64,000 bases of DNA from Harmonia axyridis. Taxonomy: Eukaryota > Arthropoda > Insecta > Coleoptera > Coccinellidae. How positions within the stretch are numbered: the first letter of the stretch is position 1; every line of letters begins with the position of its first letter. This document shows, piece by piece, positions 9,901-24,900 of this stretch. A program made the position numbers and the translations under genes. The notes under the pieces are model-generated. The model did no database searches. It worked only from the letters and a program-made list of their open reading frames with translations, and had not been told where the DNA came from. The stretch lies in assembly GCF_914767665.1 (NCBI RefSeq), contig NC_059504.1:15750501-15814500 (forward strand). The letters run 5' to 3'.

Positions 9901-12900
9901 TATGCGATTCTGACTCGCCAGTATAGTTCGCGAATAAATCCTCGCAACTATGTGAAAGCGTGAATCTCGTCTGACTGACTCGTCTCGTATATTCTGACAA
10001 GGTTCAGTTGGAGGTGCGCATATTGCGATAGTTGATGCGAGAGTCAGATTCTTAACATAATATAAGACGCATTCGAAAAAAAATGACAAATTATAGAATG
10101 GAAAAAGATATGTCTATGAAGAACAAACAAAAAACATTGAGAAATTAAAAAAGTATAGAGAACAGCACAGTATATTATAAGTAGATTATAATCATAATAA
10201 TTGTTGGCTTCTTGCTAGTTTATCTCTATAAATTTCCTCTCTCTTTTCTTTATGGTTTATTCACTCCAGCCACAGATTGACCATTATTCAAGTTATTTCA
10301 CTGTGAGGTATTATCAAGTGTAGAAACTGTTCCACATCTAGAATCTTGTACCTAACGAACGAAAATAAATTGTTTACTGGAAACTTATCGTTTCCACTAA
10401 TGCAAAACTTTGTCGCAATCGTGTACACGGTCACTTCATTTAATGCCACATAACATAACTTCACACTCGGATGGAAACGAACAATATTAATGACTTTTTT
10501 TACAACCTTAATTACAACAAATATATACGAAAATATTATTATGATTCGGGTCTGTGTGTCCAATGGGTTAATGTTTATCGTATATTTCCCAATTAGGTGC
10601 ATATTTATAACGTTTTTGATTATTTGTTACCCGATTTACTATCGTTTGGCTAATATTGAATATCACGGCGATAAAATTCCGATATCAAAAGGTTCGATTT
10701 TGAAATGTTTTGGTATATCGTGAAAAATGTTGATTATCTATGGATTTGTTGCCTCGACGTGATCTTTAATGGCTATGTGATCGGGAATTGTGTTCAATGC
10801 GAATAAATAAAGAACCATTCATTATTCCTTAATGACGGAGAAATTGAAAAGAAAGATAAGCAATTACTAATATACATATATGTAGACAAACAAATCGATA
10901 GAAGGGGTAACTTATTTCATACTTATTTTTATTGAAAGGCTTCAACTTTCATTGGGGTTGAAAGATGATCGAGTGCCAGACCCATGTGATGACATTTCGA
11001 AAGATTTATCGACAATAACCAATCGCCTCCAACGTATCGATTGTTTGTTATTAATGGTTTTGTATGTTTAGAAATAGCGACATGTGTGCTGGATATCCGA
11101 AACCCCCAGTGTTAACAACAATAAGGATTAACAAGTCGGTCATGACATCTGGAATAATGCTTTTATTAGGATATTAGCTCGTTTTGTCTACGAATGACCG
11201 TTTTTTCGTAGGTCTTGTATTGCTCGAAAAATATAACTCGAAAGTTGGAGACATTTGACCTCTACCTCAGAATAATAAACATAGATAGAGGGAACATTTG
11301 TCATTTTCAGTAAGCAAATTTTGTCCCCAACATGAACTATCAAATTTGAAAAGAAGCGCGCGGAAATGAAAACATCAGTGATACGAAATTTCACTCAATT
11401 CGCGAGTTTCTCCACAAAGAACGCACTTCTTATGTCCCATAGAGAATCAACGTTTCATATTAACTCAAATTATATTGAAATAAATTCCTAAATATATCAG
11501 AAATTCAGATAACAAACTTCAAGCGCGCCAAACGACGTGAAACAAGCGATGACACTAGGAGAGCAAAAGTTGCCAAACCTTGGATCTCAGCAGGTAGATA
11601 CAGAAAATAATAAATATTCTGCTTATTATAAATTCGAAAATTAGGAAAATATCGGATTCCAAATATTCAAATCCGCATATTTGATCGGGAATCACTCAAA
11701 TAAATATATTTCATGCAATATAATATACATTCATAACGATATAGTAAAATTGTTAATTTGAAAATATATCACAATCCGACAACGTAATCTAACCATGTTG
11801 GGGATATGTAAAATTGCGTATACTTCCTCTTTCTATATTTATTACTCTATGACCTCTAGCAAAACGTGATATTTCCGAAACTAATAGGATTTCCAATGAG
11901 AATGATTCAATTCAAAATGGTTATAATAGCAACAATGTGTATTTTTTTTTGACATTTCCTATGTCATTTGTGTTCAGTAGGTTATGCCATTTAATCATGG
12001 AAAGATACACGCCTCAACAACAGTGCTCATTTAAGAAAAATTCATGGACGACACTAATAAATTAATCGACTTGTTGTAATCCAATTCGAACTTTCTATAC
12101 GTTTCAAGTTTCTCATAAATTTTTTTCTTTATTCATAAATGATCACTGATTTGGACGAAATATTCATAAAATTTCTGAATGTACTATTATTGTAGATCGA
12201 AAGTTCATGTATAACATGCCGAAATAGATTATTCATATATTGTACAAGGTAATTATCGAGTACCTACACAGTAGAAATGATAGATGCGTTGTTATATCGA
12301 AACAGAGATCCAAACGATTGCGTTCCAGAAGAACGTACCCAAATGGAAACCATTAAATCCAATCAAACACGATGATCGATCTTCCCAATCTTATGCAAAT
12401 CAGTTATCAAGAATTCCATTCGTATTTATCCATTCATCGCCTGTCTAACAAATGAAAAGACGAGGCCATGTCCAGACATCTACCTCTTTGGGATGGATCA
12501 CTGAAATCCCTTTTCGAAATCTGACACATATGACGTTTCGTATAAGTAGCTCAGCGGGTTTTACAAAGGCATCCCCTTGTAGATATTTGGGTGTTGACTT
12601 CGAATCAAGTCAAGCGTGTAGTTTGACGAGCGGAATTGTGGGTTGAAATGAGAAAGCTTTCCTGAATTCATACGAATATTCTATGGATTAATTCGTACCA
12701 TTGTGTAACCACAGAAATATTTCGAATTATTCTTTGAAATTGGCTTGAATGATTAGAGTGTATTCCACGTTTTAACTTATTATCGCTTTCCCGTTTTCTA
12801 TTTCGCTTAAATTAAGTTGTTTACGTCCAAGCTTATCGCTCGAATGAATACCTCTTTTTATGCGTTATGATGTCGATAATACGAAATGACAAATTCCTCA

Positions 12901-15900
12901 AATTGTAGAGTTTTATCGCGCCTTTTGCGACATAGAATTTGAGGTATGCCTTGAAGTTATCTTGCAATAAAAGTGAATTAACATACTCTGCTTGTTTCTA
13001 TGTCATGAATCTAGTCGTTGAGATATCGCGTGGAATTTTGTGTGATATACGACTTACAAATTGGATCGTGACTTTGAACAATTCGAGAGATGTGTACGCC
13101 CTCTAGATTAGATTCTATTTGGACAGTTTTTGATAAAGGGTTATACATGTTTTGGTTCCAAAAATAAACGTGAATAAAACAAAATTCCATATGAAATATC
13201 GATCAAATTTTTATTTCAATATACCTATACTTGGACCTTGCCATTATTTGAATAAATAGTATATTCTAAAACAAGCTGTAGAATGGGCTCCTATTCCAAC
13301 ACGAATGCATGAGTGTTGGAATTGCCTTTCTGCAACGAGTATTAGACGATATTTTCTCTATTTCAGTAAGTTTTGTGAAATATTGTCGAAATTCAATGAA
13401 AAATTTAGATTATACATCCTAGTGACAATTGTATTGTATCTTGGCAGTTGGTGTGGCTGTCACGAAAATTGACAGAATACGGAATTTGAATCATACGTTT
13501 CGAATTTTGAAATAATTTATCATTATGCATTAAATCGTGAATTATGTCTGACGAAATCGATTTAACACCACCAGAATTAAGGGGAATTGGGAATAATGTT
13601 GCAAATCATTTCACTATATCCAAATTATATTATATTGACAATTGACGTTTGTTGGAATTCGATAGGATCGGAAGTCAGTGTAGACAACCACAAAGCGAAA
13701 AATATAACTGAAAACAATGCTGTAATGAGTTCAATTCTCTTCTGTTTTTAGAAATGTAGTGAACTCATTACGATATTGAAATAGAGAAATATCATTTAAA
13801 TGCCCTCCCAGTGATGTCTTACAGGACTCGATCCTTTTGAGGTAAAAAAAAATAATGACTAATTTTCGTCTTATGAAGCCAGTTAAACTATCATAACTTG
13901 CCTCTAAAATTCATAGAACTCAAAAAAAAGTCACGGATTCGGTAACACTTGTAACGTCATATATTAGGCCTGTCAAGAGGCCGTTTACCACCCATTTCAA
14001 ACATCTAGCGGTCTCAAATTTCAACGGCCGAATTGAAGAACTGTTCTCCTGATCCCTTTCCATGTTCAAACAAGAAGTTATCTCCCGAACGTGTGTAAGA
14101 GTCTAATGGGCAGAAGATATACGACATGTGTCAGATCACTCGCCCAGATAAAAATTACAGGTGCCCATTTTTTTTGGTCGAGTCCAACTCGTGAGGTATT
14201 TGCGCGAATTCAGATCCCTATCAGACAATTAGGTTCGATTCAACCTGGAGAGAATGATGAAGGATATTAGGAAACAATGCTGGGGAATGTCTATTTTCGC
14301 TTTGTCATCCGAAATTTGACAGATTGGCCCGGGGGTCTCAGAGATTTTTATGTCGTGATTGATACGGACATATTTGGTACTGTTTCTTTTGATACTTGAA
14401 CTACAGGACCCGAATCGGGACATATGAATGAATTAAAAAAAAAAAAATTAACAAATTTTCAAAATTTGATAACTGAAAATTTCGAGACTAGGACTTTGTG
14501 TAGAAGTTTTTATATGTCATTATCACGTAGCATACACGTTCCAAATTTTTTTATTGAACTCCCTCAAGTTTATGAGGAATGCTTGTTTTTTCAAATATAT
14601 CCCTTGATTACTATTTAATTTTTGGAATTCATGAATCAAGTTTTCTATCTGATATGCGAAATAGTAACCGATTTTTTTTACGATATTTAATGGAAATATT
14701 CTCAAATTTTTGAAGAAAAGCTCTGGTTGATTTTATTTCTAAAAGATCATTGTATTTATAAATCATTATTTACAATAGAAGTTTCAAAGGGATTCATTCC
14801 TTTCTTCTAGTTGCCTCGATTGAAATTCTTGTATAATATTAAGTTCGTTCAGAGAATTACGTCATCGATGATGTCACTATAAAGTATAATGTTTCAAAAG
14901 ATGTTGTTTGTATTAAGAAAATACACTCTCATTGCTAGGGGAGCACTATGAAGAATTTGAAAACTCGAACATTTTTTTGATATTTTCCTTATACAGTAAG
15001 TTCATTTCTTTTTATGCAATGATATGTATTAATCATTTTTCATATTAACTCCACCGGGGCTTTCACGAATTCATTTTCAGACTAATTAAACGATCTACAA
15101 ACACGGTTCTCATGTTGATAAAACTCAAACGTACATAATTCACAATTCCTCGCGTGCCTACATGCCAGTTGGTCGGTTAGATGGAGTGGAATTTTTAATA
15201 ATTCGTCATGTTTCCTAGGGACAACCAGAGCTTGCGTTTTTATCGTCCCAACGATCGAAACTGACCGTCCTGTGTGTTGGCATTGTCTCCGTCAACTCTT
15301 TCACAAACGTCAAAATTCGACTTGACATGTAGGTATGTTAAAAATCGAATAATGTAATTTCAGTGGCTGTATTTCTGATAGATTCGCCTTTAACAGGCGA
15401 TTAGATGATGAAAATCTTCAAACTACTAAAATGTGAGAAAATATTTTGACTTGATGTATATCTTGGGTTAAGCACATACTCATGTCTTGGTGAGCTTGAA
15501 GCGCGCATGAGTTACTTATTCTCAAGCTTCCTTAGTTATGCTTATGACGGGTACTGACTGTCGTGTAAGCCGGTAAGATCACAAACTTTTGCTTCTTGTC
15601 GTTCTTAGAAAATTGATTATTCCACTTCGATTCTTGGCACTGAGGTTTGGCAAAATTAGACTACGAGTATAGAATTGAATAACCTTTGGGGCCAAGATAA
15701 GTATGTATGCCTTCTTAATTTTAGTGAATATTAAATCTATTGAATGTAAAATACTAATAATTGTACTTGAGACGATACAACCGGATTTTCGTCGTCATCT
15801 TCAAAAGGGTGTATTTCCTTCAGAAAGCATTCTTGGGCTGAACGTTTTTTCTAATTCTAAGCAAAATAATCTCCCTCTACAGGGTGTCTTGAATTCGATG

Positions 15901-18900
15901 TTCACTGAAAGCATCTCGAGAACTATAAGACTATCTTCAAGGACCCATGGTTTCTTATTTCCAAATTTTTTTCTCGAAGTCTTACATTTCTCGAGATGCT
16001 CTCAGTTATCATCGAATTTGGGACACAATGTGTATAGCCAGTTGTTATGTATATTACGTAAGTTTTCTTTCGCCTGGACCATCATAAACGACCGAGTACA
16101 TTCTGCGCTGATTCATTTCTGTAGTTTCCAAGAAGGCGACGCGTCATCAGCTCATGAGCTCGACGGACGCAATCAGCGTACAGGATGTTCAATTTCAGCG
16201 GTACCAAGAAACAATAAGACACGTTTAGCGGTTGAACAAATAACTACGGAGAGGTGTCTGTTATCTAAATTAGCGGATATAGTTAGGGAAAATTGCGCAC
16301 GCGATATTTTCTCAACGAACCGTGATACTAAAGGCGACCGAGATCGGTGTGAGATAAAGCGTCCGAACGAGGCTTTAGCTCGCACGGAATTCCGACGGCA
16401 AGGTGTTGGCCGGACTGCGATAAGGTTTCAACATGGAATTCATCAGGAAGGATTAGAGGGAATATGTATAGGTATTTGGGGGTAATTGAGGTCAAGACGC
16501 GTGGTTATCGGTTGGAATCGGAAGAGATATACGCAAAAGTTTTTCTGTTAATTTTAGATTGTATCCGTTTTATGCCGATGCGATCCGTTAAGGTGCGATT
16601 ACGGCATACATTGGAGGTGGAAACAAACGACTTCAGATTGCTCCTGAAATCTGCCTTTTGTTATTCATAAAATTTTCAACATTCCTGATTTTTCTGCATA
16701 TTCGATAGATGTGGCAACTTCGCAATTTTCTTGTGAAACGTGCTTTTTTTTCGGCATGTTGAAAAATTGCCTATTGCTGCTGTGCAAAAATTTAGGATAA
16801 TTTTGGACGATCTTCTGTAGCTTGATACCTTGAAGGTGCACCTATCTCATTTGAGCCATTGCTCAAAAATCGTGACCTGCAGTTGGTTCGTTACGAAAAT
16901 ATCAAGAAAAGATGACAAAGTAGTCTCCCATCATCAAAATTTCGACCTGTGGCAGGTTCATAAGAAAGCTTAACTCACACAGTGACAATGATAATAGATA
17001 ATAAAAATAATATTTATTCATTCATTTTTCAATTGGATATTGAATTGAAATATTTGCTATTTCTAAAAAAGCTATATGTCTTCCCAAAACGTATACAGGA
17101 TGTTCCTAAATTGGAGGTACAAACAAAAATAACATATAACTTGTATCATTTCAAGAAAAAAAAGTACAATAAACATGGGCTCGCAAACGCTTTGATTTTG
17201 AGCTAAGTACATGGTGTTGAAGTTCTATTTTCTATGGTCAGAATATTTAGTTAAAAAATGTAGTCAAGTTATGAATAGCCTTATCCAAAAGCAAAATTTT
17301 CACTTTCATGACGAATGCAGTTAGACCTAATGTTCATACATTTCTGGGAACCTTATTAAAAACTTCAGGCATGTATGATTTTTAACCTTGTTCCGTTATC
17401 TTTATCCTTGGGTATGGATTAGCATAATTATTTTTTCCCTAGTGTTGGCGCCCATAAGCTCTGTATAATCGCTTATTAACGAGTAGACAATATAGGATAA
17501 ATCACCCGAATTCCCAGAAGTGTTCAAACCGCGGAATGCACCTACCTAGTAACTAATTGCTTATACATCTTCGGTTTCCGTCTTTACATGAAGCATTCGA
17601 TAATTCCCATCTTATAAACGCAGTTGGTCAACTCGCGTTCTAGTCGGTAGCCGTCATCTGCAATTAGGTTTAACTTGTAGGAAGAATGACCATAGCACGG
17701 ATGTAGTAATAGGAGCTCATCATTTGTGTGGAAAGTGTAAACGAAAAAACACGGATTCGCTCTGTATAATAGTATAGGCGACACTCTATCGGATGAGAGA
17801 GTTGGAAGAGGAGCGGATTAGCCCAATCTGTTTACTGGTGGATCAAAACCACGAGAAGAACATCAATTTTGTGATTTGCTCACCGACAAACTTTGCCATA
17901 TGAAAGATAATGTAATTTTAACAAAAAAACATTAGGGAACATATGTCCGATTTCAAGTCTTTAAGGAAATGAATGGCTTTGAAGTGTCATTCATTCTTTT
18001 GATATACTTGAGCTTGATACACACGAGTAGCTCTGTAAGTTCGTGCACGCTCAGACAGAATAATCATCTTGAAAGGATAAATAGGTGAATTTGACATCGA
18101 TCTCCTAAGTTTATTCAAGAAATCTCTTGTAAATCGAAAAAATGGAATGGCTTGGCGTCATGAAATAGACAAATTCCTGACTGAACTACGCGCTGACAGT
18201 TCTGAAGATATTTTAGAAGAGTAGAAGATGCACGAAAACGTTTTTCCAAATTCTGCTAAAATGGCCAAAGATTTTTCATCAACGCCAGCATCTTCTGAAA
18301 GACAATTTTCTAGAGCTGATCTGATTGTCACAAAAACCTGCAATAGATTAGGTGAAAAATCCATATGATGCCTCATGTGTAGATCCTGGATGAAAAAGTA
18401 TGTAATCAAATAAGGCTTGGAGGTTTCTCATTATTAAGAAACTATATTTTTCTTATATATTGTTATGTTTTATAGTGGTTTTATTTGTTTTTCATTTTAA
18501 AATATTTGATATTTTTGGTTCTTTTATACAATAAGTTACATAAATGAGAATGTTTTTTGCAAGGTTCTTTCCCACTTCATCATTTTTTTATTGATGTGCA
18601 TTCTACATAATAAAACTGCTAAAAAGTAGCTTGATAGAATGTATTTAATTTTTCGAGTACTTGATAAATAAACACTTGACTTGAAATTGAAAGACTACTA
18701 CTTGATTTCAAGTCAAGTCGTAAATCGCTACACTCCAGTATTCTTAGATATACATCTTATTAGAACCTTATCGTTTAAGACCATTCCGTGATTTCTCAAG
18801 TACTTGATAAATAAAGTCTTGACTTGACATTGAAAGACCACTACTTGACTTGATTTCAAGTTGAGCCAAGTCAGTATCATGTTGAGGTGTTCACACCAGA

Positions 18901-21900
18901 ATTCCTAGACACCTTATCGTTTCAGGCCATTCTTTGATTTTTCAAGTATTTGATAAATAAATACTTGACTTGACATTAGGGATTCACGACTTGGCTTAAT
19001 ATTTAAGCTAATTGACTTGATATTCGAGCTACTTGACTTGAGCTTGACTTGAAATTAACTCAAGTTCAAGACAAGTAATAGTTTTTCAATATTGGACGAG
19101 TACTTAATGAATAAATACTTGACTTGACATTGAAAATCTACTACTTGACTCTGACTTTAGTTGATTTCAAGTAAAGCTCAAGCCAAGTAGTTTGAATATC
19201 AAGTCAAGCCATGAATCCCTACTTGACATTGAAAGACTACTACTTGGCTTGAACTTGACTTGATTTGACATTGAAGAACTACTACTTGACTCGAACTTGA
19301 CTTGATTTCAAGTTAAGCCAAGTAGCTTGAATATCAAGTCAAGCTGTGAATCTTTTTCCATCCGTATTCTTATCGTTTGAGACCATCCCCGGTTCAAAAT
19401 TCCAAAAATCCAGACATCACGATCCTATCCTCTATTCGGATAACGACCCCCTCAAAAAAAAATGCCGTTAAAACACCGAAAATCTCCAGAACCGAATCGG
19501 CAGCAGTTCGCACCTGTGCGTCTCGTCCGGTTAATGACGAAAGCTAGGGCCAACGGATGGCACGACACATACACACAGAGGACAATCAGTCCGTCAGTTG
19601 TTTTACGAACACGCAATCCGATCGTCAACTACTATGCGACATTTGTACACCGCCAACTTTTTCATTTACGCCCTGGCTGCCGCGGTAATTGATACGGCTG
19701 GCGGTGTCGGATCCGAGGCAAAAACAATTTTCACACCTACGTTGCCGCTTCCGGAGGCGAGAAAGCGGGCCTGATATATGTCATTTGGGTAGATGCCGAT
19801 ATATACGCGCGAGCGCTCGACTACTTTTCGGTAGTCGAATCGGGCGTTTTTTTGCCCTTTGATCATGTATATTAGAGGTGCTGATTATCTGCGTTGGGTA
19901 ATTGAGGTTTGATTGAGATGGTGTTAGGGCAAAAACTGCTTGTGATTTGAAGGTTATGTTTTTATTCGATGATTCGTGTTTGGTGATGGCTTGTTCTTCT
20001 TCTCCTTAGTGTGTCGTCTTCTTTCGATCATCATGATTATCTTCATTTCATTCATTGCGTTGATGATGATCTTAAATTTAGTCATGACATTCGTCTGCGA
20101 CCTATACTTCTTTTGCCCGTAATTTTTCCCTGTATTATTGACTGCAACAGCTGGTTTCTTTTTGCTCTCATGATATGCCCTAGATATTGGAGCTTTCTTG
20201 ATTTTATTTCTTTATTTAATTCCGCTATGTTATGGAGTCTTCTCGGTTGTTAACGAGCTCCAAAGCAGAACTTATCACTTCACTGAATGAGGTCCGAGCA
20301 TAACCAGTAACCAGTTTTTTTTTAAGAATTCTCTAACTTTCCAATACCTCTTCTGTAGAAAAATTTGTATTTGTTTTCGCAACAGGCCTTAACCTCGGCA
20401 ATCACATCTTTCTCAGAGCCAAATTCTTTTTCCTGAGGCATTCTTCTGAGATCTGCAAATATCTGGAGAATAAGCAATTGGAAGCACAATTCGTTCTATT
20501 TGACCATGTTTTTCATATATTTTTGACAAGGAGCATTGTCAATACAAGATATGTACTACAAAAATCCTAGTTTTTATTAATTTTTCAATATAAAATGTTG
20601 CGTCACATTTTTTGTCTCCCTTGAACATGTAATGTCTGTTTGTGCGTGTAACTCTTTGTTGTTAACAAGATATAGGTCGGTATTTTAGAGATAACGAGCT
20701 CAAATTTGACCTTTATATGAAGGTCTATTATCCCAAAAAGCCATTTGAAATTTGTTGGAATCGGATAAACTGTTTTCGAGTTTTCCTCGATTATTATTTT
20801 CCCAATCTCTCCCAAGTTATAGATACCTACAAGCAAGCAGAAATTGAGGTACCTACTAATTAGTTGTGGATTTGTGTTCCCACGACTAAATTTGGTTGTA
20901 AAATAATGGTTTGAAGGTCGATATGAAACATCGTGCGAAAATTACATCAATGCGAATTTGAACAAGTGTGCAATAACTTCTGACATTACATCTGAGCCTT
21001 CACCATGATTAATTTGTGGTAAAATTTAAAAATGTTTTTCTGTCCGGCTGTGAGCAGACCTAAAAACTTCAGAATTTCGGGGTAGCTTCGGATTTTGAAC
21101 ACCGTGGTTGAGTTCGTTAATGGGCATAAACCGACATAAGGTTCCGTTGATATGGCCATTCGAAACTACAAATTTAATCGGGACGAAAATCTGAATTTGG
21201 ATGCAAAAAAAACAAATTCAAGAAGAATATCGAAAAAAAATAACCCAAGATTAAGGATTTTGGTTGTTTGTATAAAACAACAGTTTCGAGCTTCCTGCTG
21301 AATTTCCAGCTGATATCATCACCAGAAACAAAGAACATTCCAGAAGAAGATTGGAAAAGATTCGATTGAGTGTTTATTCAAAATAACAATTCCAAGCTTG
21401 GTGCAAAATTTAAGCAGTATATGTATCGAAAAAGAAGGAGTAAACCACTGACGTGGTTCATTTATACCTATACACAGTTGTTGGCCAATCAAAGCAAAAT
21501 CAGCAAAGGAACTACTCTTTTACTGATTATTCTTTTTAAATCCAGCGTCTTCCGATGTGGCGGAAGACCAGCGCGAATGACCGATGCTGTTTTAAAAAGC
21601 CCAATTTTCCACGGTTTTCACAACACGACCGACCGTGTCAATCTGGCCTTTGTTCTCTAACCTCGAAACCGTACCGGCGAACAGTAACAGCTCATAAACC
21701 AGCCTGAAATCCGGTGCCACAATATTTCACGAGAGTTAGTAGTGGTAGCAGCAGCGACGTGGGCCTCTGATTACGTTTGAAATGTGGTCAATAGTGTAAA
21801 ACGTAACGAATAAGTCGTTTGGGAGGACAGATGTAGGTATGCGGACAATGGTAGTAACGAGGTGCCTTCTACCATTCTTCGGCGACACAATTCGAACAAT

Positions 21901-24900
21901 CCGTAGCGGGCCTTACGCCCTACAAATGCGATATTGTGTTCCGCTCTGTGACCACGCTGATGCGAAGGCAGTTGCCGGCAATACGTCCCTGATAATGTCA
22001 TTTTTATTTGTGTGGTATTGGACACGTTTCGGTAAATCACAAGAGGTGGGTTCGTTCTATGGGTTTATTGGAATAGTCGATGAATATTTGAATTGAAGTT
22101 ATGCAAAACTTCCTTATTGGGTCGTGTTCGGTTATTTTGCTTCTTGGCGTTAGAGCATGGGCGGGAACTGAATATTATATACTTTGGAATTTTTCCTTAC
22201 GTAGAAATGCTGATGTTTGATTCAACAAATGTTCAACACGCTGTTATTTTTTGAACCATTTTCATGATCCCACGAAGTAATTGAATGAAATAAGAGCTCA
22301 ACGCAGCAAGATATTTAGGTGTTTGAAGCAACTGAAAATAAACTGTATGAAAAGTATTTAACTAATAATTGTTGTGGAGATGATGTTTCAATATGATAAA
22401 CAAGCTGCTTTATATGTCCCCTAAAGTAAAAATCCAGATCCAGTGAACGAGTTGGCCATAACATTAGTCTTCCTTATCTATCCATTTATTCAGGAAAATA
22501 GCTACTTGTCTCTCTGTGTGTGGTGGTGCACCATCGTGCTGATATCTTATATTTTCAACAATGTTGAGCTCAAGATCATCAATGAACTGTAAAAGGCTGT
22601 GCTCCAAAAAATGTTCATACAAATCTGCATTTAAACGATCATTTATAACATTTACTGGCATCAAATCATTGTTGAAACTAAAGTGTTGCTAAAATCTTCT
22701 TGGTCTAATGACTTATGAACATTGCAGTGTTTATACATGTTCATTATGATTGTTGTTGATACAGTCTTCAGTGAAACAAGCCTCGTCAAATCAAACGACA
22801 AGCGAAATAAATCTATTATTTTGTTCCTGTTGTTGAAGTAACCATCGATTAAATTCTAGTTGTCATATCATGAACAAATTTGTTGAGAGGAAAAAAATAT
22901 TCAGAATGACCACTACTAACATCTGTCATAGTTTATCATACTAGTAGAGCTTGTAGAATATCCGAAAACAGAACAACTATAACAGAATCATTATGATTTG
23001 GTCGAATAAACGTAATTCTTCAATGACTTTCGAATAGTAAAAACTCAGTATCCAATCTAGTAGCGTTTAATATCGCACTTTATCTCTTCCCTCTGCCGTA
23101 TTACGTTGTCATCGACCGCAACATCCAATAAACCGTAGCCAAAACAAACATCTTAATGGCCCTAACAGCACTTCAATCAAACGATCCTTGTTCTAGTTGG
23201 TGTCAAACAAACAAATAGCTATTCTCGAACGTTCGTGACACACTGAACGCATCATTATAGGCGAAAAAGGAGCCTGTAATCGGCCAGTGACTTGTAATAA
23301 ACACAGAAACGACAGAGAGGAGAGTTTTTTCTCTATCGCTAATCGAACACTTATGGGCCTGTCGGGCTATAAACTTAGGTCTGACTATAAACTATGCTGA
23401 TAGAGTTGTCCGGCTTTGATAGTGGGTCTTTGGGAGCTATTTGGCACCTGCTACCGGAGTTGAGATGCTCAAGTCGCTTATTGAGATCGATCAAGAAGCT
23501 AACATACTGCTAGTGAAATAATTGGAGATTATCTTTTTGAGCGCTCGACCCCGAATTGTGTAATCACAATAAATTTCTACTCACTGTCTTTAAATTCGGT
23601 TCTGTCCGTCTGTTTGGCTGTATACACGACAACTATCGAACGGAAGAACCTAAAAATTTGAAAACACTATCGACATGTATGTTCGAAATTTTATGTTCCT
23701 ACTGCTTCCGAAGAAGACATTCATGGTTGCACAATCTCAGGAAGTGGTTTGGCCAGACATCCATACAACTTTTTAGAAACGCAGCGAACAAGATAAAACT
23801 TGCCATGTTGATTGCCAACGTCCGGAACGGATAGGGCACGCCAAGAAGAAGAAGACTGCTTCCGAAACTGTAGGTACTATCAACATGAAAATTTGCATTT
23901 GGATGTAGAATGACAATCTGAAGCCTAGTGTGAAATTTCATGTAGATAGCTTACCTATCCAGAACCGTAGATAATGCTAGAAAATTTCGAAAAAAAAAAG
24001 TATCCATATTGCCGTGATATGATATGGTTGAGATTTCGCGTATATACCTACAGGGTTTTTTACAAGCTCTTTGCATGGAAAACTATAACATGATAGTTGT
24101 TCCCTATCTGAACATTTTTATGTCTATGAAAAAAGGTTCGATTCGTTTTCGTTTAAGGATTGCAAGAATTCGAAAAATAATTTATTTTCATGTTTGAATT
24201 AAAAGTAGGCTAACTAACGTAAATACCACTTGATATGTCATGTGATCTGAAGCGGCTTGTTTCACTAAGAAGGTTTCAACAACAATCATAACGAATATGT
24301 AAGCTTACTACAAAATACATATCTCCTTAATTAGACTAAGATGATTGAAGCAACGTTTTAATGCTAACATTTGGAGTGAGATTTCCAACGATAATTTCAT
24401 ACCAGTAGATGTTATGAATGATCGTTTGAATGCAGATTTGTATGAAAAGTTTTTGGTGCAAAACCTTTTTAACTTCTTTGATGATCTAAGGCTCAACATT
24501 GTTGAGAATATAAGGTATCAGCACAGTGCTCCACCACCACATAGAGGCAGTCAAGTAGCTGCTTGGTTAACTGGAAATTTTCAAGATAAATGGTTAGGTC
24601 AAGGCGGATTAACGTCATGTCCACTTATGCCTATCTATGTTTATTACTCTGAGGTTTATATGAAGCAACAATTTCGTATTTATAACATTAGAATCGTAGA
24701 AAATTCTAGCAACATATCGAAAAAATCTATAAAAATCGTTCTCTATAACAAAAAACTTATTAACAGAGAGAAGTATTCTTACTATAATGTAGCAGAATGT
24801 GAGAGAACAGGCCCCTTTTATTTAGGCCCAGTTTCACCAAATGCTTTAATATTGACTTGGCTCTTAAGTGAGGCCTTAGATCACGATTAATGTAATGTAG

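Noticed and set aside
18870..18900. T-box binding-site-like wording (gaggtgttcacacca), possible autoregulation
   Set aside because: It lies in transposon-derived sequence and its half-sites are not in the usual arrangement; no support beyond a short match.
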